Positions 51,378-61,228 of a stretch of DNA of 64,000 nt are shown here, piece after piece. Position numbers and translations under genes: made by a program. The notes beneath the pieces are model-generated. The model saw only the letters and a list, made by a program, of their open reading frames with translations, had not been told where the DNA came from and did not search any database. Each line of letters opens with the position of its first letter. Positions within the stretch are counted from its first letter, which is position 1. Source of the DNA: JBCCXL01 sp039191605 (GTDB taxonomy: Bacteria > Acidobacteriota > Thermoanaerobaculia > Multivoradales > JAHZIX01); the NCBI GenBank assembly GCA_039191605.1, contig JBCCXL010000002.1, positions 1 through 64,000 of the forward strand, in the 5' to 3' direction.

Positions 51378-53663
51378 ATGCTTCTGACCCGCCACTTCTT
51401 CCTCCTCCTGCTCTGCAGCATCCTGGTGCTTCCCGCCGTCGTGCTTCCAGCTGACGCCCAAGAATCCACTCCTTCCGAGTCCGAGGCGCAAAGCCCCGAG
51501 TCGGATGCAGCGTCCGATGAAGAGACCGAAGCCGATCGCGACGAGGCCATCTACGACGAGATCGTCGTCACCGGCGGTCTCATCGCGGACACCGTCCAGG
51601 ACACGCCGGAGAGCGTCGCGATCTGGAATTACGATTCCATCACTGACTCCGGGGCGACCGATCTGCAGGACATCTTCCAGCAGACCGCCAACGCCTACTC
51701 CATCGTCAACGGCGAGGGCTTCGGAATCCGCGGCATCAACCATACGGGCGTCGGCACCGGCGGTATCGGCGAGCTGGGCAGCTATTACGTCGATGGCGTC
51801 GCGCTGACGGGCCTCGCCAAGCGGGTCGGACCGACCCAGCTGTGGGACGTCGATCAGGTGGAGATTCTGCGCGGTCCCCAGACCACCAACGTCGGCCGCA
51901 ACGCCCTGGCCGGCGCCATCGTGATGTCTACCCGAGACCCGGTCTTCCGCAACGAGAGCCAGTGGCGCGCCGGCTTTGGTCAGGACGGAGTATGGGAAGG
52001 GGCGGGCATGCTCAACGTTCCGGCGACCGATAAATCAGCCTTCCGCCTCACCTTCGAATCGTGGAATAGCGACGGCTTCGTCAACAATCCGGTCCGCGGT
52101 GAAGACGACTACGACGCCAGAGAAAATCTCACCCTGCGAGCCAAGTACCTCTATGAATCCCAGGCGGAGAACAACTTCAACCTGCTGCTGACGGCCCAAT
52201 ATGGCGAGACCCGGCGGGGCAACGACGGAGTGGAGCTCGCCTTCGGCGGCGATCGCATCAACCAATCGAATCTCGAGTCCTTCGTTGAAAACGACACCAT
52301 CGTGCTCTCCGCCGACATGCGGTGGGACCTCAACGAGCGCTGGAGCCTGCGCTCCATCACCTCGATTCTCGACTCCGACTACCTGTCCACCATCGACAAC
52401 GACGGCGGCCCCGGCGGCGGAGACTCCTTCTCCACCCGCGACTCGGTGGACAAAAACTGGGCCCAAGACGTTCGATTCGAGTACTCCGAAGGCACCACCC
52501 GCGGGGTCGTGGGGCTCTATTACACCGAGGTCGACGTCACCGGGCGCACCTTCGGCGAAGTCGAAATCTTGACCAGTGACCTCGGGATCCCCGATTTCCT
52601 CGCCTTCCTCTACCCAGAGATCATCGGGCTCGAGCTGGACACCCCCTTCGACATCGTGACCAGCAACTTCGCCGCCTTCACCCACTGGGATTGGGAGCCG
52701 AAGGAGCGGTGGAAGCTCTTCGCCGGACTGCGCTTGGATCTCGAGGACCTAGATACCTTCGAATCCGTAACGACGATCCCGTCTGCGGAATCCCTCGCCC
52801 AGCTGCCGGACCCGAATCTGCTGCCGCCTCCCCTCTCCGGCGCCGTCGCTGCGCTCAACGCCGCCCTGCTGGCCCAGGCAGGAAGCTCGGTCAACGACAC
52901 CGAGACGGACTACGAAGCGCTGCTGCCGGAATTCGGCGTCAGCTACGAGTTCAGCGATACCCTCACCGGTTCTCTGCTCTACAAGCAGGGTTACCGCGCC
53001 GGTGGCGCCAGCATCAACGTGGTAGGCCGCTTCAGCGAATACGATCCGGAGACTCTCGATCTGGTGGAATTCTCGCTGCGCTCCCTCACCCTCGACAATC
53101 AGCTCACCATCAACACCAACGTCTACGCCGGCCGCTGGACCGATCAGCAGGTGAGCCTGCAGGTGACCCCCAGCCAGTTCGACTTCATCACGATCAACGC
53201 TGGCGAGTCCGAGATCTACGGATTCGAGCTCGATGTCGCCTACCGTCCCCTCAAGGCTTGGGACATCTACGGCTCCCTCGGCTTTGCCAGCACCGAGTTC
53301 ACCGACTTTGAAACCGTCGCGCAGGGAGACCTCACCGGCAACCGCTTCGCTCTAGCACCGGAATGGACCGCCGCCCTCGGCGCCAACTATCGATTCGGTG
53401 GTGGCTGGTTCGTTCATGGCGATATCGGCTATCAGGGAGAGGCCTTCGCCCAGATCGAGAACGATCCGGACTTCATCGCCGACTCCCGCACCCTGCTGAA
53501 CTTCCGCGGCGGTTACGAGACGGCGAACTACTCGATCCTCGCCTATCTCAACAACGCCACCGACGAGCTCTACCGGGTGACCACCTTCGAAGGGATCACC
53601 GGCCTCTTTGCAACCTATGGCGATCCTCGTCAGGCCGGAGTGCAGGTGGTCTTCCGCTTCTAA
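51378..53663 (+). CDS. TonB-dependent outer-membrane receptor
   Basis: This is a 761-residue protein from the ATG at 51378 (GAGGA 6 bases upstream). The signal peptide is LLTRHFFLLLLCSILVLPAVVL (cleavage near DAQ). A TonB-box-like DEIVVTGG precedes the plug (about 60-200: GATDLQDIFQQTANAYS, GFGIRGI, VDQVEILRGPQTTNVGRNAL). The rest is beta-barrel with alternating aromatic strands, ending in the typical C-terminal Phe (QVVFRF). It takes up an unknown ligand powered by TonB. The barrel resembles siderophore-receptor-like TBDRs without specific motifs. Followed by a perfect terminator at 53722-53755. Confidence 0.9.
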   Translation: MLLTRHFFLLLLCSILVLPAVVLPADAQESTPSESEAQSPESDAASDEETEADRDEAIYDEIVVTGGLIADTVQDTPESVAIWNYDSITDSGATDLQDIFQQTANAYSIVNGEGFGIRGINHTGVGTGGIGELGSYYVDGVALTGLAKRVGPTQLWDVDQVEILRGPQTTNVGRNALAGAIVMSTRDPVFRNESQWRAGFGQDGVWEGAGMLNVPATDKSAFRLTFESWNSDGFVNNPVRGEDDYDARENLTLRAKYLYESQAENNFNLLLTAQYGETRRGNDGVELAFGGDRINQSNLESFVENDTIVLSADMRWDLNERWSLRSITSILDSDYLSTIDNDGGPGGGDSFSTRDSVDKNWAQDVRFEYSEGTTRGVVGLYYTEVDVTGRTFGEVEILTSDLGIPDFLAFLYPEIIGLELDTPFDIVTSNFAAFTHWDWEPKERWKLFAGLRLDLEDLDTFESVTTIPSAESLAQLPDPNLLPPPLSGAVAALNAALLAQAGSSVNDTETDYEALLPEFGVSYEFSDTLTGSLLYKQGYRAGGASINVVGRFSEYDPETLDLVEFSLRSLTLDNQLTINTNVYAGRWTDQQVSLQVTPSQFDFITINAGESEIYGFELDVAYRPLKAWDIYGSLGFASTEFTDFETVAQGDLTGNRFALAPEWTAALGANYRFGGGWFVHGDIGYQGEAFAQIENDPDFIADSRTLLNFRGGYETANYSILAYLNNATDELYRVTTFEGITGLFATYGDPRQAGVQVVFRF

Positions 53664-53721
53664 TGCGATGAAGGCCGCGGTCGAAGAAAGACCGGCTGGA
53701 AGCCAAATCTGATTCACTCCA

Positions 53722-53758
53722 CCGATCGGGCCCCACGCTGCTGGGGCCCGATCGGTTT
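53722..53758 (+). terminator. Rho-independent terminator after the first receptor gene
   Basis: A perfect 13-bp stem, CCGATCGGGCCCC (53722-53734) with GGGGCCCGATCGG (53743-53755), 8-base loop, followed by TTT. It separates the two receptor genes into different transcripts. Confidence 0.85.
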
Positions 53759-53944
53759 AGACCTTCACCGTCTAACCGACTTTCTCGATCGCAATACTCA
53801 CAACTATTGCGCTTTCTCCATCTACACCCACCAATACAAACGAAGAGTCCAATGGGCCCTAGTCCTCAAAAAACGCGCGGAACGAGGCACGCTATGCGTG
53901 CAGCGCCGCGACGGGCCTTTTCACCACAACTCAAGGAGAATCTG

Positions 53945-56311
53945 ATGAACGGTACCCGAGCTGGACTGCTCGTGGTGTTTTGTCTGATAGCGCTCGCGCC
54001 GGCCTCTGCTGGCGTAGCGGTCGCGTCGTCCCCCACCACGGTCGACGCACCGAACCCAATCTCGAATGCCGACGTCAACGTGGACGCGGCGATCAGCAGC
54101 AACTCGGCGGAAGCCGCAGCCAACCCCACCGCAGCGGCCTCGCCGAACCCGGCCCCGGCTCCGGCCCCGGCCCCAGGCCCGGCAAAGACCGAAGAGGGTG
54201 AGGCGGTGATCGAAGATTCGATTGTCGTCACCGGCAGCCGACGCGAGCAGCGTCAGAGCGAGCTCACTCGCACGACCACCGTGATCGACAGCTTCGATCT
54301 GAACATCGACCTCGCCAAGAGCTCCAATATTGGTGATGCTCTCGGGCGCTCGATCCCGGGCTACGGTGCTCCGACCTTCATCGATCTCATTCGCAACCAG
54401 ACGCTGCGCGGCCGCGAGCCTCAATACCTCTTCGACGGTGTCCCGCTGGTCTACAACGGCGGTGCAGGCTTCGCTGAGAGCCCGCTGGTGAAATTCGAGA
54501 CTGGCGTCATTGATCGAGTCGAGGTGCTGTACGGCCCGACCTCGAATTACGGCGCGGGAGCGACCGGTGGAGTGATCCAATTCCTCACCCGCGGCGCCAC
54601 CGACGACCGTTTCCGGGCCGAGCTTCGGCAGCAGGCGACCACCTATACGGGAGCGAGCTCACCCTTCGACAGCGATGCCCTGAGCTTCAAGACCTCCGCC
54701 GTGCTCTCCGGCCGCTTGAGCAACTTCGACTACCTGCTCTCCGGCAGCTATGACTCTCAGAACGGCGTCTTCGACGGCGAGGGTGACATCGCCAATCCGG
54801 TGTACTACGGCTTCACCGATGACACCAGCTACTTCGGTAAGTTGGGATTGGACATCACGTCGAGCCAGCGCATCGAGGGCTTCTACAGCTTTGTCGATCG
54901 TGAGCTCGACGGGCGGGTCTTCGACACCGTGCTGCGGGACGACGGCTTCGCTACCGGTACCGAAAGCCCGAACCAGACCTCCTTCAACTACGGTTCGGCC
55001 AACGAGCCCATCGACGAAAAGAGTCTGCTGAGCTTCCGCTACCTCAACGCCGACCTCGGCGGTGGCGAGCTGATGCTTCAATACTACGACCGGGAAGACG
55101 AGATCATCGGCGCCTTCGTCGATCTGCGGGCAATCGCCCTGCCGCCGGTCTTCCCCAACAACTACCAGAAGACCCAGCTCGACAGCAGCGAGGGCTTCCG
55201 CTCTCATTACACCCGCTCCTTCGGCAGCCGGGTCGATCTGCTGGTCGGCTTCGACAGCGAGCAGCAGACCCGCGGCAGCCGTGCCCTGGTCTTCGACGTC
55301 GGCCCCAATTTCGACCTCGATCGGGATCTCACGACGCCGATTCGCGACGACCTCTTCCTCTACCCCTTCGACCTCGATACCGAGGGCTACTTCCTGCAGC
55401 TCGACTACCGGGCGACCGATTCCCTACTGCTCAGCGGCGGCGTGCGCTACGAGGATGTCGAATTCGAGATCGGCAGCGGCGTGCGGGTCTTCGACTTCCT
55501 GCAGGCCTTCCGCCCCGGCGGGCAAGGCGCCAATTCCGGCACCGCGTACAACATCGGAGTCACCTACTCCCTCAACGATTCTGACCAGATCTACGGTAGC
55601 TTCGCCCAGGGCTACGAGGTTCCGAGCCTGTTCAACGTAGCTCGTCTGGTGCCCCCGAATCAGCCCTTGGAAAGCTCCGAGGCGATCGAGCCTCAGATCG
55701 TAGACAACTTCGAGCTCGGCTTCCGCGGCTACCGCGGCAACGTCAGCTACTCTTTCGCCGCCTTCTTCTCGGAATCGGAGTTTGGCGAAAACTTTATCTA
55801 TGACCCGGAGACCAACTTCGGCGAGTACAACCGCTCTCCGGAAGAAACCTACGGCTTTGAGACGATCATCGGCTGGCAGGCCAACGCCAGACTCTCGGTG
55901 ACCGGCACCGCCGCCTGGAGCGAGGGGGACTTCGATCCCGACGGCGACGGACCGCTGGATTTCGTGCCGCAGACCAGTCTCGATATTCAGCCCTGGAAGG
56001 CGACTCTCGAGGCCAACTACAGGCTCACCGATAAGGTCACCCTCAACGGCCTGATCCTGACCGTCGGCAACCGGGACCGCGCCTTTGACGAGGGCACCGA
56101 CCTCTACGAAATCGAGGGCTACACCGTGGCCGATCTCGGCATCGACTGGCAGCTGCCGGTCGGTCGACTCTTGGTTCAGGTAGCCAACGTCTTCGACCGC
56201 GCCTACCTCGCTCCCAGCAGTCAGAGCTACCGCGGTAACCCCTTCTTCGTCGCCCGAGTTGCCGGCGCCCCGGGGCGCACCCTCTCCACCTCCTTCTCGA
56301 TCGACTTCTGA
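53945..56311 (+). CDS. TonB-dependent outer-membrane receptor (second)
   Basis: This is a 788-residue protein from the ATG at 53945, chosen because AAGGAGA lies 5 bases upstream; frames from 53807 add a non-signal extension. Signal peptide: RAGLLVVFCLIALAPASAGVA. A long Asn/Ala/Pro-rich linker (PNPAPAPAPAPGPA) precedes the TonB-box-like SIVVTGSRREQRQSE. The plug contains LGRSIPGYGAPTFIDLIRNQ, LRGREPQYLFDGVPLVY and DRVEVLYGPTSNYGAGATGG. The barrel ends in a C-terminal Phe (STSFSIDF). The ligand is unknown; a Fe-siderophore-type receptor is likely from the plug and barrel pattern (NVFDRAYLAPSSQSYRGNPF). It is followed by an ABC exporter set. Confidence 0.9.
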   Translation: MNGTRAGLLVVFCLIALAPASAGVAVASSPTTVDAPNPISNADVNVDAAISSNSAEAAANPTAAASPNPAPAPAPAPGPAKTEEGEAVIEDSIVVTGSRREQRQSELTRTTTVIDSFDLNIDLAKSSNIGDALGRSIPGYGAPTFIDLIRNQTLRGREPQYLFDGVPLVYNGGAGFAESPLVKFETGVIDRVEVLYGPTSNYGAGATGGVIQFLTRGATDDRFRAELRQQATTYTGASSPFDSDALSFKTSAVLSGRLSNFDYLLSGSYDSQNGVFDGEGDIANPVYYGFTDDTSYFGKLGLDITSSQRIEGFYSFVDRELDGRVFDTVLRDDGFATGTESPNQTSFNYGSANEPIDEKSLLSFRYLNADLGGGELMLQYYDREDEIIGAFVDLRAIALPPVFPNNYQKTQLDSSEGFRSHYTRSFGSRVDLLVGFDSEQQTRGSRALVFDVGPNFDLDRDLTTPIRDDLFLYPFDLDTEGYFLQLDYRATDSLLLSGGVRYEDVEFEIGSGVRVFDFLQAFRPGGQGANSGTAYNIGVTYSLNDSDQIYGSFAQGYEVPSLFNVARLVPPNQPLESSEAIEPQIVDNFELGFRGYRGNVSYSFAAFFSESEFGENFIYDPETNFGEYNRSPEETYGFETIIGWQANARLSVTGTAAWSEGDFDPDGDGPLDFVPQTSLDIQPWKATLEANYRLTDKVTLNGLILTVGNRDRAFDEGTDLYEIEGYTVADLGIDWQLPVGRLLVQVANVFDRAYLAPSSQSYRGNPFFVARVAGAPGRTLSTSFSIDF

Positions 56312-56367
56312 TCGCTAGGAGATGAGGCCCCAGCAGGCAGCTCCTGCCGGGACCTAAAACACCTTTT

Positions 56368-56407
56368 CCGCCGCCCCTCGCTCCCCAAAACGAGCGCGGG
56401 GCGGCGG
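56368..56407 (+). terminator. Terminator-like hairpin after the second receptor gene
   Basis: CCGCCGCCCC-t-CGCTC pairs with GAGCG-c-GGGGCGGCGG around CCCAAAAC. A very stable stem with only a short T-rich tail. It lies about 55 bases after the stop and 60 bases before the ABC ATPase gene. Confidence 0.6.
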
Positions 56408-56467
56408 TGCTTCAGCGCCTCAAACTCAACAACCTCAACACTCTGACTTCAGCCCTCTACCCGATCC

Positions 56468-57229
56468 ATGATCCAGGTCAGCGCGATCGAAAAGTCCTAC
56501 CGCATCGGCAAGAACCAGCTCCAGGTTCTGCGCGGGATCGATCTATCGATCCAGGCCGGTGAGATGGTATCTATCATGGGGTCTTCAGGATCGGGAAAGT
56601 CGACGCTGATGAATATCCTGGGCATTCTCGACGACTACGATTCCGGCGAGTACCGCCTCGACGACGCGCTGATTCGAGGCCTGACGGAGACCCAGGCCGC
56701 CAGGCTGCGCAGCCGATACGTCGGCTTCGTCTTTCAATCCTTCCACCTGATTCCCTTCAAGACCGCGCTGGAGAACGTCGCCCTCCCGCTCTATTACCAG
56801 GGGGTTTCCCGCAGCCGGCGCAACCGCCAGGCGGCGCAGCTGCTGGATCGGGTCGGGCTGTCGAATTGGTCGCAGCATCTGCCCACCGAGATGTCCGGTG
56901 GACAGAAGCAGCGAGTCGCCATCGCCCGGGCACTGGTGAGTCAGCCGAAGATCATTCTTGCCGATGAGCCCACCGGGGCTCTGGATACCGCGACCTCCCA
57001 CGAGGTGATGGACCTGCTGGCCGAGATCCATAGCGAGGGTGTGACGATCGTGATCGTGACCCACGAGCCGGATATCGCCGAGCGAACCCGGCGAATCATC
57101 CGCCTTCGAGACGGGGTGATCGAGGACGACACGGAGGTTCCGTCCCCCGCACACAACACTCTTCCCTCCAGCCCGAACCCTCCCACCGCCGCTGACAGCT
57201 CCAGCGAGCTGGCCGCCGCCGACACCTGA
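56468..57229 (+). CDS. MacB/LolD-type ABC transporter ATP-binding protein
   Basis: This is a 253-residue ATPase. Walker A GSSGSGKST, Q-loop VFQSFHLIPF, signature MSGGQKQRVAIARAL, Walker B IILADEPTGALD and H-loop VTHEPD are all present. It is the MacB/LolD/FtsE class that drives mechanotransmission type exporters. No ribosome site is obvious before the ATG. The stop lies 17 bases before the first permease. It probably exports a peptide, lipid, siderophore or toxin, with the two permeases and adaptor that follow. Confidence 0.93.
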   Translation: MIQVSAIEKSYRIGKNQLQVLRGIDLSIQAGEMVSIMGSSGSGKSTLMNILGILDDYDSGEYRLDDALIRGLTETQAARLRSRYVGFVFQSFHLIPFKTALENVALPLYYQGVSRSRRNRQAAQLLDRVGLSNWSQHLPTEMSGGQKQRVAIARALVSQPKIILADEPTGALDTATSHEVMDLLAEIHSEGVTIVIVTHEPDIAERTRRIIRLRDGVIEDDTEVPSPAHNTLPSSPNPPTAADSSSELAAADT

Positions 57230-57246
57230 GAATACGGGCGAGAGCG

Positions 57247-58476
57247 ATGTTGGACCTCGATACCTGGCGCGAGATCTTCGAAACCCTGCGCCACCACAAG
57301 CTGCGCACTGCCCTCACCGGTTTTAGCGTCGCCTGGGGCATTCTTATGCTGGTCGTCCTGTTGGGCTCGGGCCAGGGGCTCGAGCGAGGCATCGAACACC
57401 AATTTCGCGACGACGCGGTGAACAGCATCTGGATCTCCTCCGGTGAAACCAGCGTCCCCCACCGCGGCCTGCAGCCCGGTCGGGAAATCCAGCTCACCAA
57501 CGCCGATTACAACGATCTGCGGACCTCCCTCGACGGCGTAGAGCACATCACCTCCCGCTTCCTGCTGGAGGAGAGCAACGCCGTCGTCTACCGCCAGAAG
57601 ACCGGCAACTTCCCCATTCGCAGCGTGCATCCAGACCACCAATTTCTGGAGAACACGCGGGTCGTGGCGGGTCGCTTTCTCAACGCCCTCGATCAACACC
57701 AGCGCCGCAAGGTGGCGGTCATCGGCCGAGTGGTCGCCGACGAGCTCTTCAGTGAGAAGTCAGCCCTCGGCGAGTCGCTGCGCATCAACGGCGTCCTATT
57801 CCAGGTGGTCGGCGTCTTCGAGGATGACGGCGGCGATAGTGAGCTGGAGTACATCTATCTGCCGATCTCTACCGCCCAACGCACCTTCGGAGGCACCGAG
57901 CGTATCGCCCAGCTGATGATGACCACCGGTCAGCTCGACCTCGAAACCACCAACGCCATGGCCGACGAGATCCTCGATCGCTTCTCGCAGCGCCATCGCT
58001 TCGCCGCGGAGGATCGCCGGGCAATCTCCGTCAGCAACCTCAACGAGGAGTTCTACCGCATCCTCTCGCTGATGGACGGCGTGCGCCTCTTCGTTTGGAT
58101 CATCGGCATCGGCACTCTGCTCTCGGGCGTCGTCGGAGTCTCCAACATCATGGCCATCGCGGTGCGGGAGCGCACCCGCGAGATCGGCATTCGCAAGGCC
58201 CTCGGCGCTACCCCGCGAAGCGTCGTGAGCCTCATCGTCCAGGAATCCATCCTGCTCACCGCCGTCTCCGGCTACATCGGACTGGTGATCGGCGTCGCGA
58301 TGCTGGAGCTGATGGCCTCGCTGCCGGACGCGGAGATGTTCCGCCAGCCCGGCGTCGATCTCCCGGTGGCCCTCTACGCCCTGGCTCTGCTGATCGCTGC
58401 GGGGGCCTTGGCGGGTCTCTTCCCCGCCCTGCGGGCAGCCCGAATCCGCCCCATCGAGGCCCTGCGCGATGAATAG
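57247..58476 (+). CDS. MacB/FtsX-type ABC permease, first of a pair
   Basis: This 409-residue protein has one N-terminal helix (LTGFSVAWGILMLVVLLGSG), a large periplasmic MacB_PCD domain (about 45-280) and three C-terminal helices of the FtsX domain (about 285-400: LSGVVGVSNIMAIAVRERTREIGIRKALGA). This is the type VII mechanotransmission topology. It is a paralogue of the next gene, with the same MxDLDxWREI start, so the transporter is likely a heterodimer of two permeases. Energy comes from the 56468 ATPase. No TolC-like gene is in the window. Confidence 0.92.
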   Translation: MLDLDTWREIFETLRHHKLRTALTGFSVAWGILMLVVLLGSGQGLERGIEHQFRDDAVNSIWISSGETSVPHRGLQPGREIQLTNADYNDLRTSLDGVEHITSRFLLEESNAVVYRQKTGNFPIRSVHPDHQFLENTRVVAGRFLNALDQHQRRKVAVIGRVVADELFSEKSALGESLRINGVLFQVVGVFEDDGGDSELEYIYLPISTAQRTFGGTERIAQLMMTTGQLDLETTNAMADEILDRFSQRHRFAAEDRRAISVSNLNEEFYRILSLMDGVRLFVWIIGIGTLLSGVVGVSNIMAIAVRERTREIGIRKALGATPRSVVSLIVQESILLTAVSGYIGLVIGVAMLELMASLPDAEMFRQPGVDLPVALYALALLIAAGALAGLFPALRAARIRPIEALRDE

Positions 58477-58497
58477 TCGCCGGCCGGAGAGCCCCTG

Positions 58498-59760
58498 ATG
58501 TTCGACCTCGATCATTGGCGCGAGATCCAGGAGACCCTGTGGCGCAACAAGGTGCGCACCCTGCTGACCGCCTTCGGCGTGTTCTGGGGCATCTTCTTGC
58601 TCATCGTCATGCTCGGTTCCGGTCGCGGCCTCGAGAACGGGGTCTACATGAACTTCAGCGGCCACGCCAGCAACAGCTTCTTTCTTTGGGGTCGCGCCAC
58701 CACCCGCCCCTACCGCGGCCTCCCCGCCGGTCGTCCGGTAAGACCGACCAACGCCGATACCAAAGCCCTCGCCGAGCGGGTGCCCGGCGCCGCCATCGTC
58801 GCGCCGCGGATCCAGCTCGGGGGCTTTGAGGACGGCAATCCCGTCAGCCGTGGCCGGCGCTCCGGCGCGTTCTCGGTGATCGGCGACCACCCGGCGATCT
58901 TCGACATCGAGCCCGCGGAGATGCTCGCCGGACGCTTCCTCAATCTCCGAGACGTGGAGATGCGGCGCAAGGTGACGGTGATCGGGACTCAGGTACGAGA
59001 CGTACTCTTCGACGCAAATGAGGACCCCGTCGGCCAGAGCGTCCGGATCCAGGGAGTCGATTTTCAGGTCATCGGAGTGTTCCGCTCGATGAAGTCTGGA
59101 GAGGACGCCGAAGAGGACGCTCAGGCCCTCTTCGTTCCCTTCAACACCCTGCAGAAGGCCTTCAACACCGGCGAGTATGTCGAGTGGTTCGCCATCACCG
59201 CTCGACCGGGCTGGAGCGCATCGGACGTCTTGATCGACGCGCGCGCCGTGCTCCAGGAACGTCACCGGGTTGATCCAGAGGATCTTCGAGCCTTCGGCTC
59301 CTACAACCTGGAAGAGGACTTCCTGAAGATCGTCGCGGTGATCCAAGGGGTCCAAATGCTGGTCTGGATCGTCGGTCTCGGCACCCTGGCGGCGGGCATC
59401 ATCGGGGTCAGCAACATCCTTTCCATCGTGGTCAAAGAGCGCACCCAGGAGCTCGGCATTCGGCGGGCGATGGGAGCAACGCCCCTGCGGGTGGTCGGCC
59501 AGGTGCTCCAAGAGTCGCTGATCCTCACCGCCATCGCCGGCTGCCTGGGGCTGATGGCCGGCGTAATCTCCATCGAGCTTCTGGGCTTCGCCCTGGAGAG
59601 CGCCGAGGAAGCGCCAGAGATGTTCCGGCATCCCGGGGTCTCTCTCTCCAACGCGCTGCTGGCGCTGGGAGTGTTGGTGGCCTCAGGAGCCCTCGCTGGG
59701 GTCATCCCAGCGCAGCAGGCGGTGAGCCTGCGCCCCGTCGACGCCCTGCGTGCGGAATGA
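58498..59760 (+). CDS. MacB/FtsX-type ABC permease, second of a pair
   Basis: This 420-residue protein has the same layout as its partner: an N-terminal helix (LTAFGVFWGIFLLIVMLGSG), a periplasmic domain with SNAFFLWGRA-type sequence and FtsX helices (LAAGIIGVSNILSIVVKERT, LGIRRAMGATPLRVVG). GGAG lies 9 bases before the ATG, 22 bases after the first permease stop. The two permeases have diverged clearly while keeping the fold, which suggests distinct roles in one heterodimeric exporter. It is followed by the adaptor gene. Confidence 0.92.
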   Translation: MFDLDHWREIQETLWRNKVRTLLTAFGVFWGIFLLIVMLGSGRGLENGVYMNFSGHASNSFFLWGRATTRPYRGLPAGRPVRPTNADTKALAERVPGAAIVAPRIQLGGFEDGNPVSRGRRSGAFSVIGDHPAIFDIEPAEMLAGRFLNLRDVEMRRKVTVIGTQVRDVLFDANEDPVGQSVRIQGVDFQVIGVFRSMKSGEDAEEDAQALFVPFNTLQKAFNTGEYVEWFAITARPGWSASDVLIDARAVLQERHRVDPEDLRAFGSYNLEEDFLKIVAVIQGVQMLVWIVGLGTLAAGIIGVSNILSIVVKERTQELGIRRAMGATPLRVVGQVLQESLILTAIAGCLGLMAGVISIELLGFALESAEEAPEMFRHPGVSLSNALLALGVLVASGALAGVIPAQQAVSLRPVDALRAE

Positions 59761-59871
59761 GACAGCGTGCGGAATGACGACCATGACGACTAGATACAAC
59801 TTCTCGGCGCTGGTGCCTTCAAGCCAGCTCCCGCGACGGATTTCGATTCATCCAACCCCTGGAGACCGGCG

Positions 59872-60969
59872 ATGAGAAAGCTCGGAGGACTCTTGATCAT
59901 CCTGCTGCTGCTGGCGAGCTTCGGCGGCACCCTGGTGTACCTCTACGGCAAATCCCAGAGGCCGCCGCAGGAGTACCTCACCGAAGCTCCCTTTCTCGCC
60001 GACATCGTCGAGAAAACCGTAGCCACCGGGTCCGTCGTCCCCCGCCGTGAGGTGGAGATCAAGCCCCGAATCTCCGGCATCGTCGAGGAGCTCTTCGTCG
60101 AGGCCGGAGATCTGGTCGACCGCGGAGACCCGATCGCCAGGATCCGGGTGGTTCCCGATAGCGTGATGCTCAACGAGGCGCAGAATCGCCTCGCCCGGGC
60201 GACGATCACCCTAGACAACGCCCGCCTCGACCTGGAGCGCAACCGCCCCCTGTTGACCCAGGGCTCGATCTCCGAGGCCACCTTTCAGAGCTTTCAGATG
60301 GCCGTCGATACCGCCGAGGAGGACGTGCGCGGGGCGAAGAACAATCTTCAGATCATCCAGGAGGGAACCAGCCCCTCCGCCGAGGCCTCCAATACCCTGG
60401 TGGGCTCCACCATCACCGGCATGGTGCTGGAGGTTCCCCTCGAGGAGGGAAATTCCGTCATCGAAGCCAACACCTTCAACGACGGCACCACTCTGGCGAC
60501 GGTGGCGGATATGGAGGAGATGGTCTTTGAAGGAAAGATCGACGAGTCCGAAGTCGCTAAGCTCCAGCTGGGGATGGAGCTGGTGCTGACCGTCGGAGCG
60601 CTGGAGGAGGAGCGCTTCCAGGCTCGCCTGGAGCACATCGCCCCTAAGGGCGTTGCGGAGGAGGGCGCGATTCAATTCGAGATCCGCGCCGCTATCGAGC
60701 TCGACGAGGGGCAATTCCTCCGCGCCAACTACAGCGCCAACGCCGACGTCGTGCTCAACCGTCGCGAGCAGGTGCTGGCGATCCGCGAGGCCCTGCTGCA
60801 ATTCGGCTCGGAGGACCAACCCTTCGTCGAGGTCGAGGTGGCCCCTCAGCGCTTCGAGCCTCGGACCGTGGAGCTCGGGCTCTCCGACGGCCTCACCGTC
60901 GAGATCATGGACGGCCTCTCGTCGGCGGACCAAATCAAGGACCCGGGCTCCTTACAGACGGCGAGCTGA
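59872..60969 (+). CDS. HlyD/MacA-type membrane-fusion (adaptor) protein
   Basis: This 365-residue protein has one N-terminal membrane anchor (GGLLIILLLLASFGGTLVYL), a barrel-sandwich domain (IVEKTVATGSVVPRREVEIK and the second half around 140-200: VGSTITGMVLEVPLEEGNSV), a coiled-coil hairpin (about 95-160: QNRLARATITLDNARLDLER) and a beta-barrel region. Length is typical. It would link the permease pair to an outer-membrane channel. GGAG lies 7 bases before the ATG. The gap from the second permease is 111 bases. The exporter set therefore has ATPase, two permeases and adaptor, but no channel gene. Confidence 0.92.
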   Translation: MRKLGGLLIILLLLASFGGTLVYLYGKSQRPPQEYLTEAPFLADIVEKTVATGSVVPRREVEIKPRISGIVEELFVEAGDLVDRGDPIARIRVVPDSVMLNEAQNRLARATITLDNARLDLERNRPLLTQGSISEATFQSFQMAVDTAEEDVRGAKNNLQIIQEGTSPSAEASNTLVGSTITGMVLEVPLEEGNSVIEANTFNDGTTLATVADMEEMVFEGKIDESEVAKLQLGMELVLTVGALEEERFQARLEHIAPKGVAEEGAIQFEIRAAIELDEGQFLRANYSANADVVLNRREQVLAIREALLQFGSEDQPFVEVEVAPQRFEPRTVELGLSDGLTVEIMDGLSSADQIKDPGSLQTAS

Positions 60970-61002
60970 AGCGTGAGGAGCTCTCCCTAGCCTTCTCGAG
61001 CC

Positions 61003-61043
61003 CTCCCTTCCTGGGTCTTCCCTTCCTGGGTCTTCCTGGGTCG
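61003..61043. repeat. Short tandem repeat after the adaptor gene
   Basis: The 15-base unit CCCTTCCTGGGTCTT is present about 2.5 times in the 260-base gap between the adaptor gene and the convergent radC gene. No gene is seen there. Confidence 0.65.
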
Positions 61044-61228
61044 ACTCTTCGACTTTGAGAGCCCTCTCGCCCTGGTTCCCTGGCCCCGAGGGCCTGGGGG
61101 CGCCGATGGAGTCGAGAAGAGAGTCCGTTGCCGGCCCTGAGGCCGTCGCCAGCCCCTTCTCGATTCTCGCCGGCCAGGCCTTCGATTCGTCCTGCCGCGG
61201 GATGTCCTCCGGCGCTGTCCTGCTTTCC

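Noticed and set aside
57796..59631. 611-codon open frame opposite the two permeases
   Set aside because: Antisense shadow spanning two real genes and their gap; no recognisable protein.
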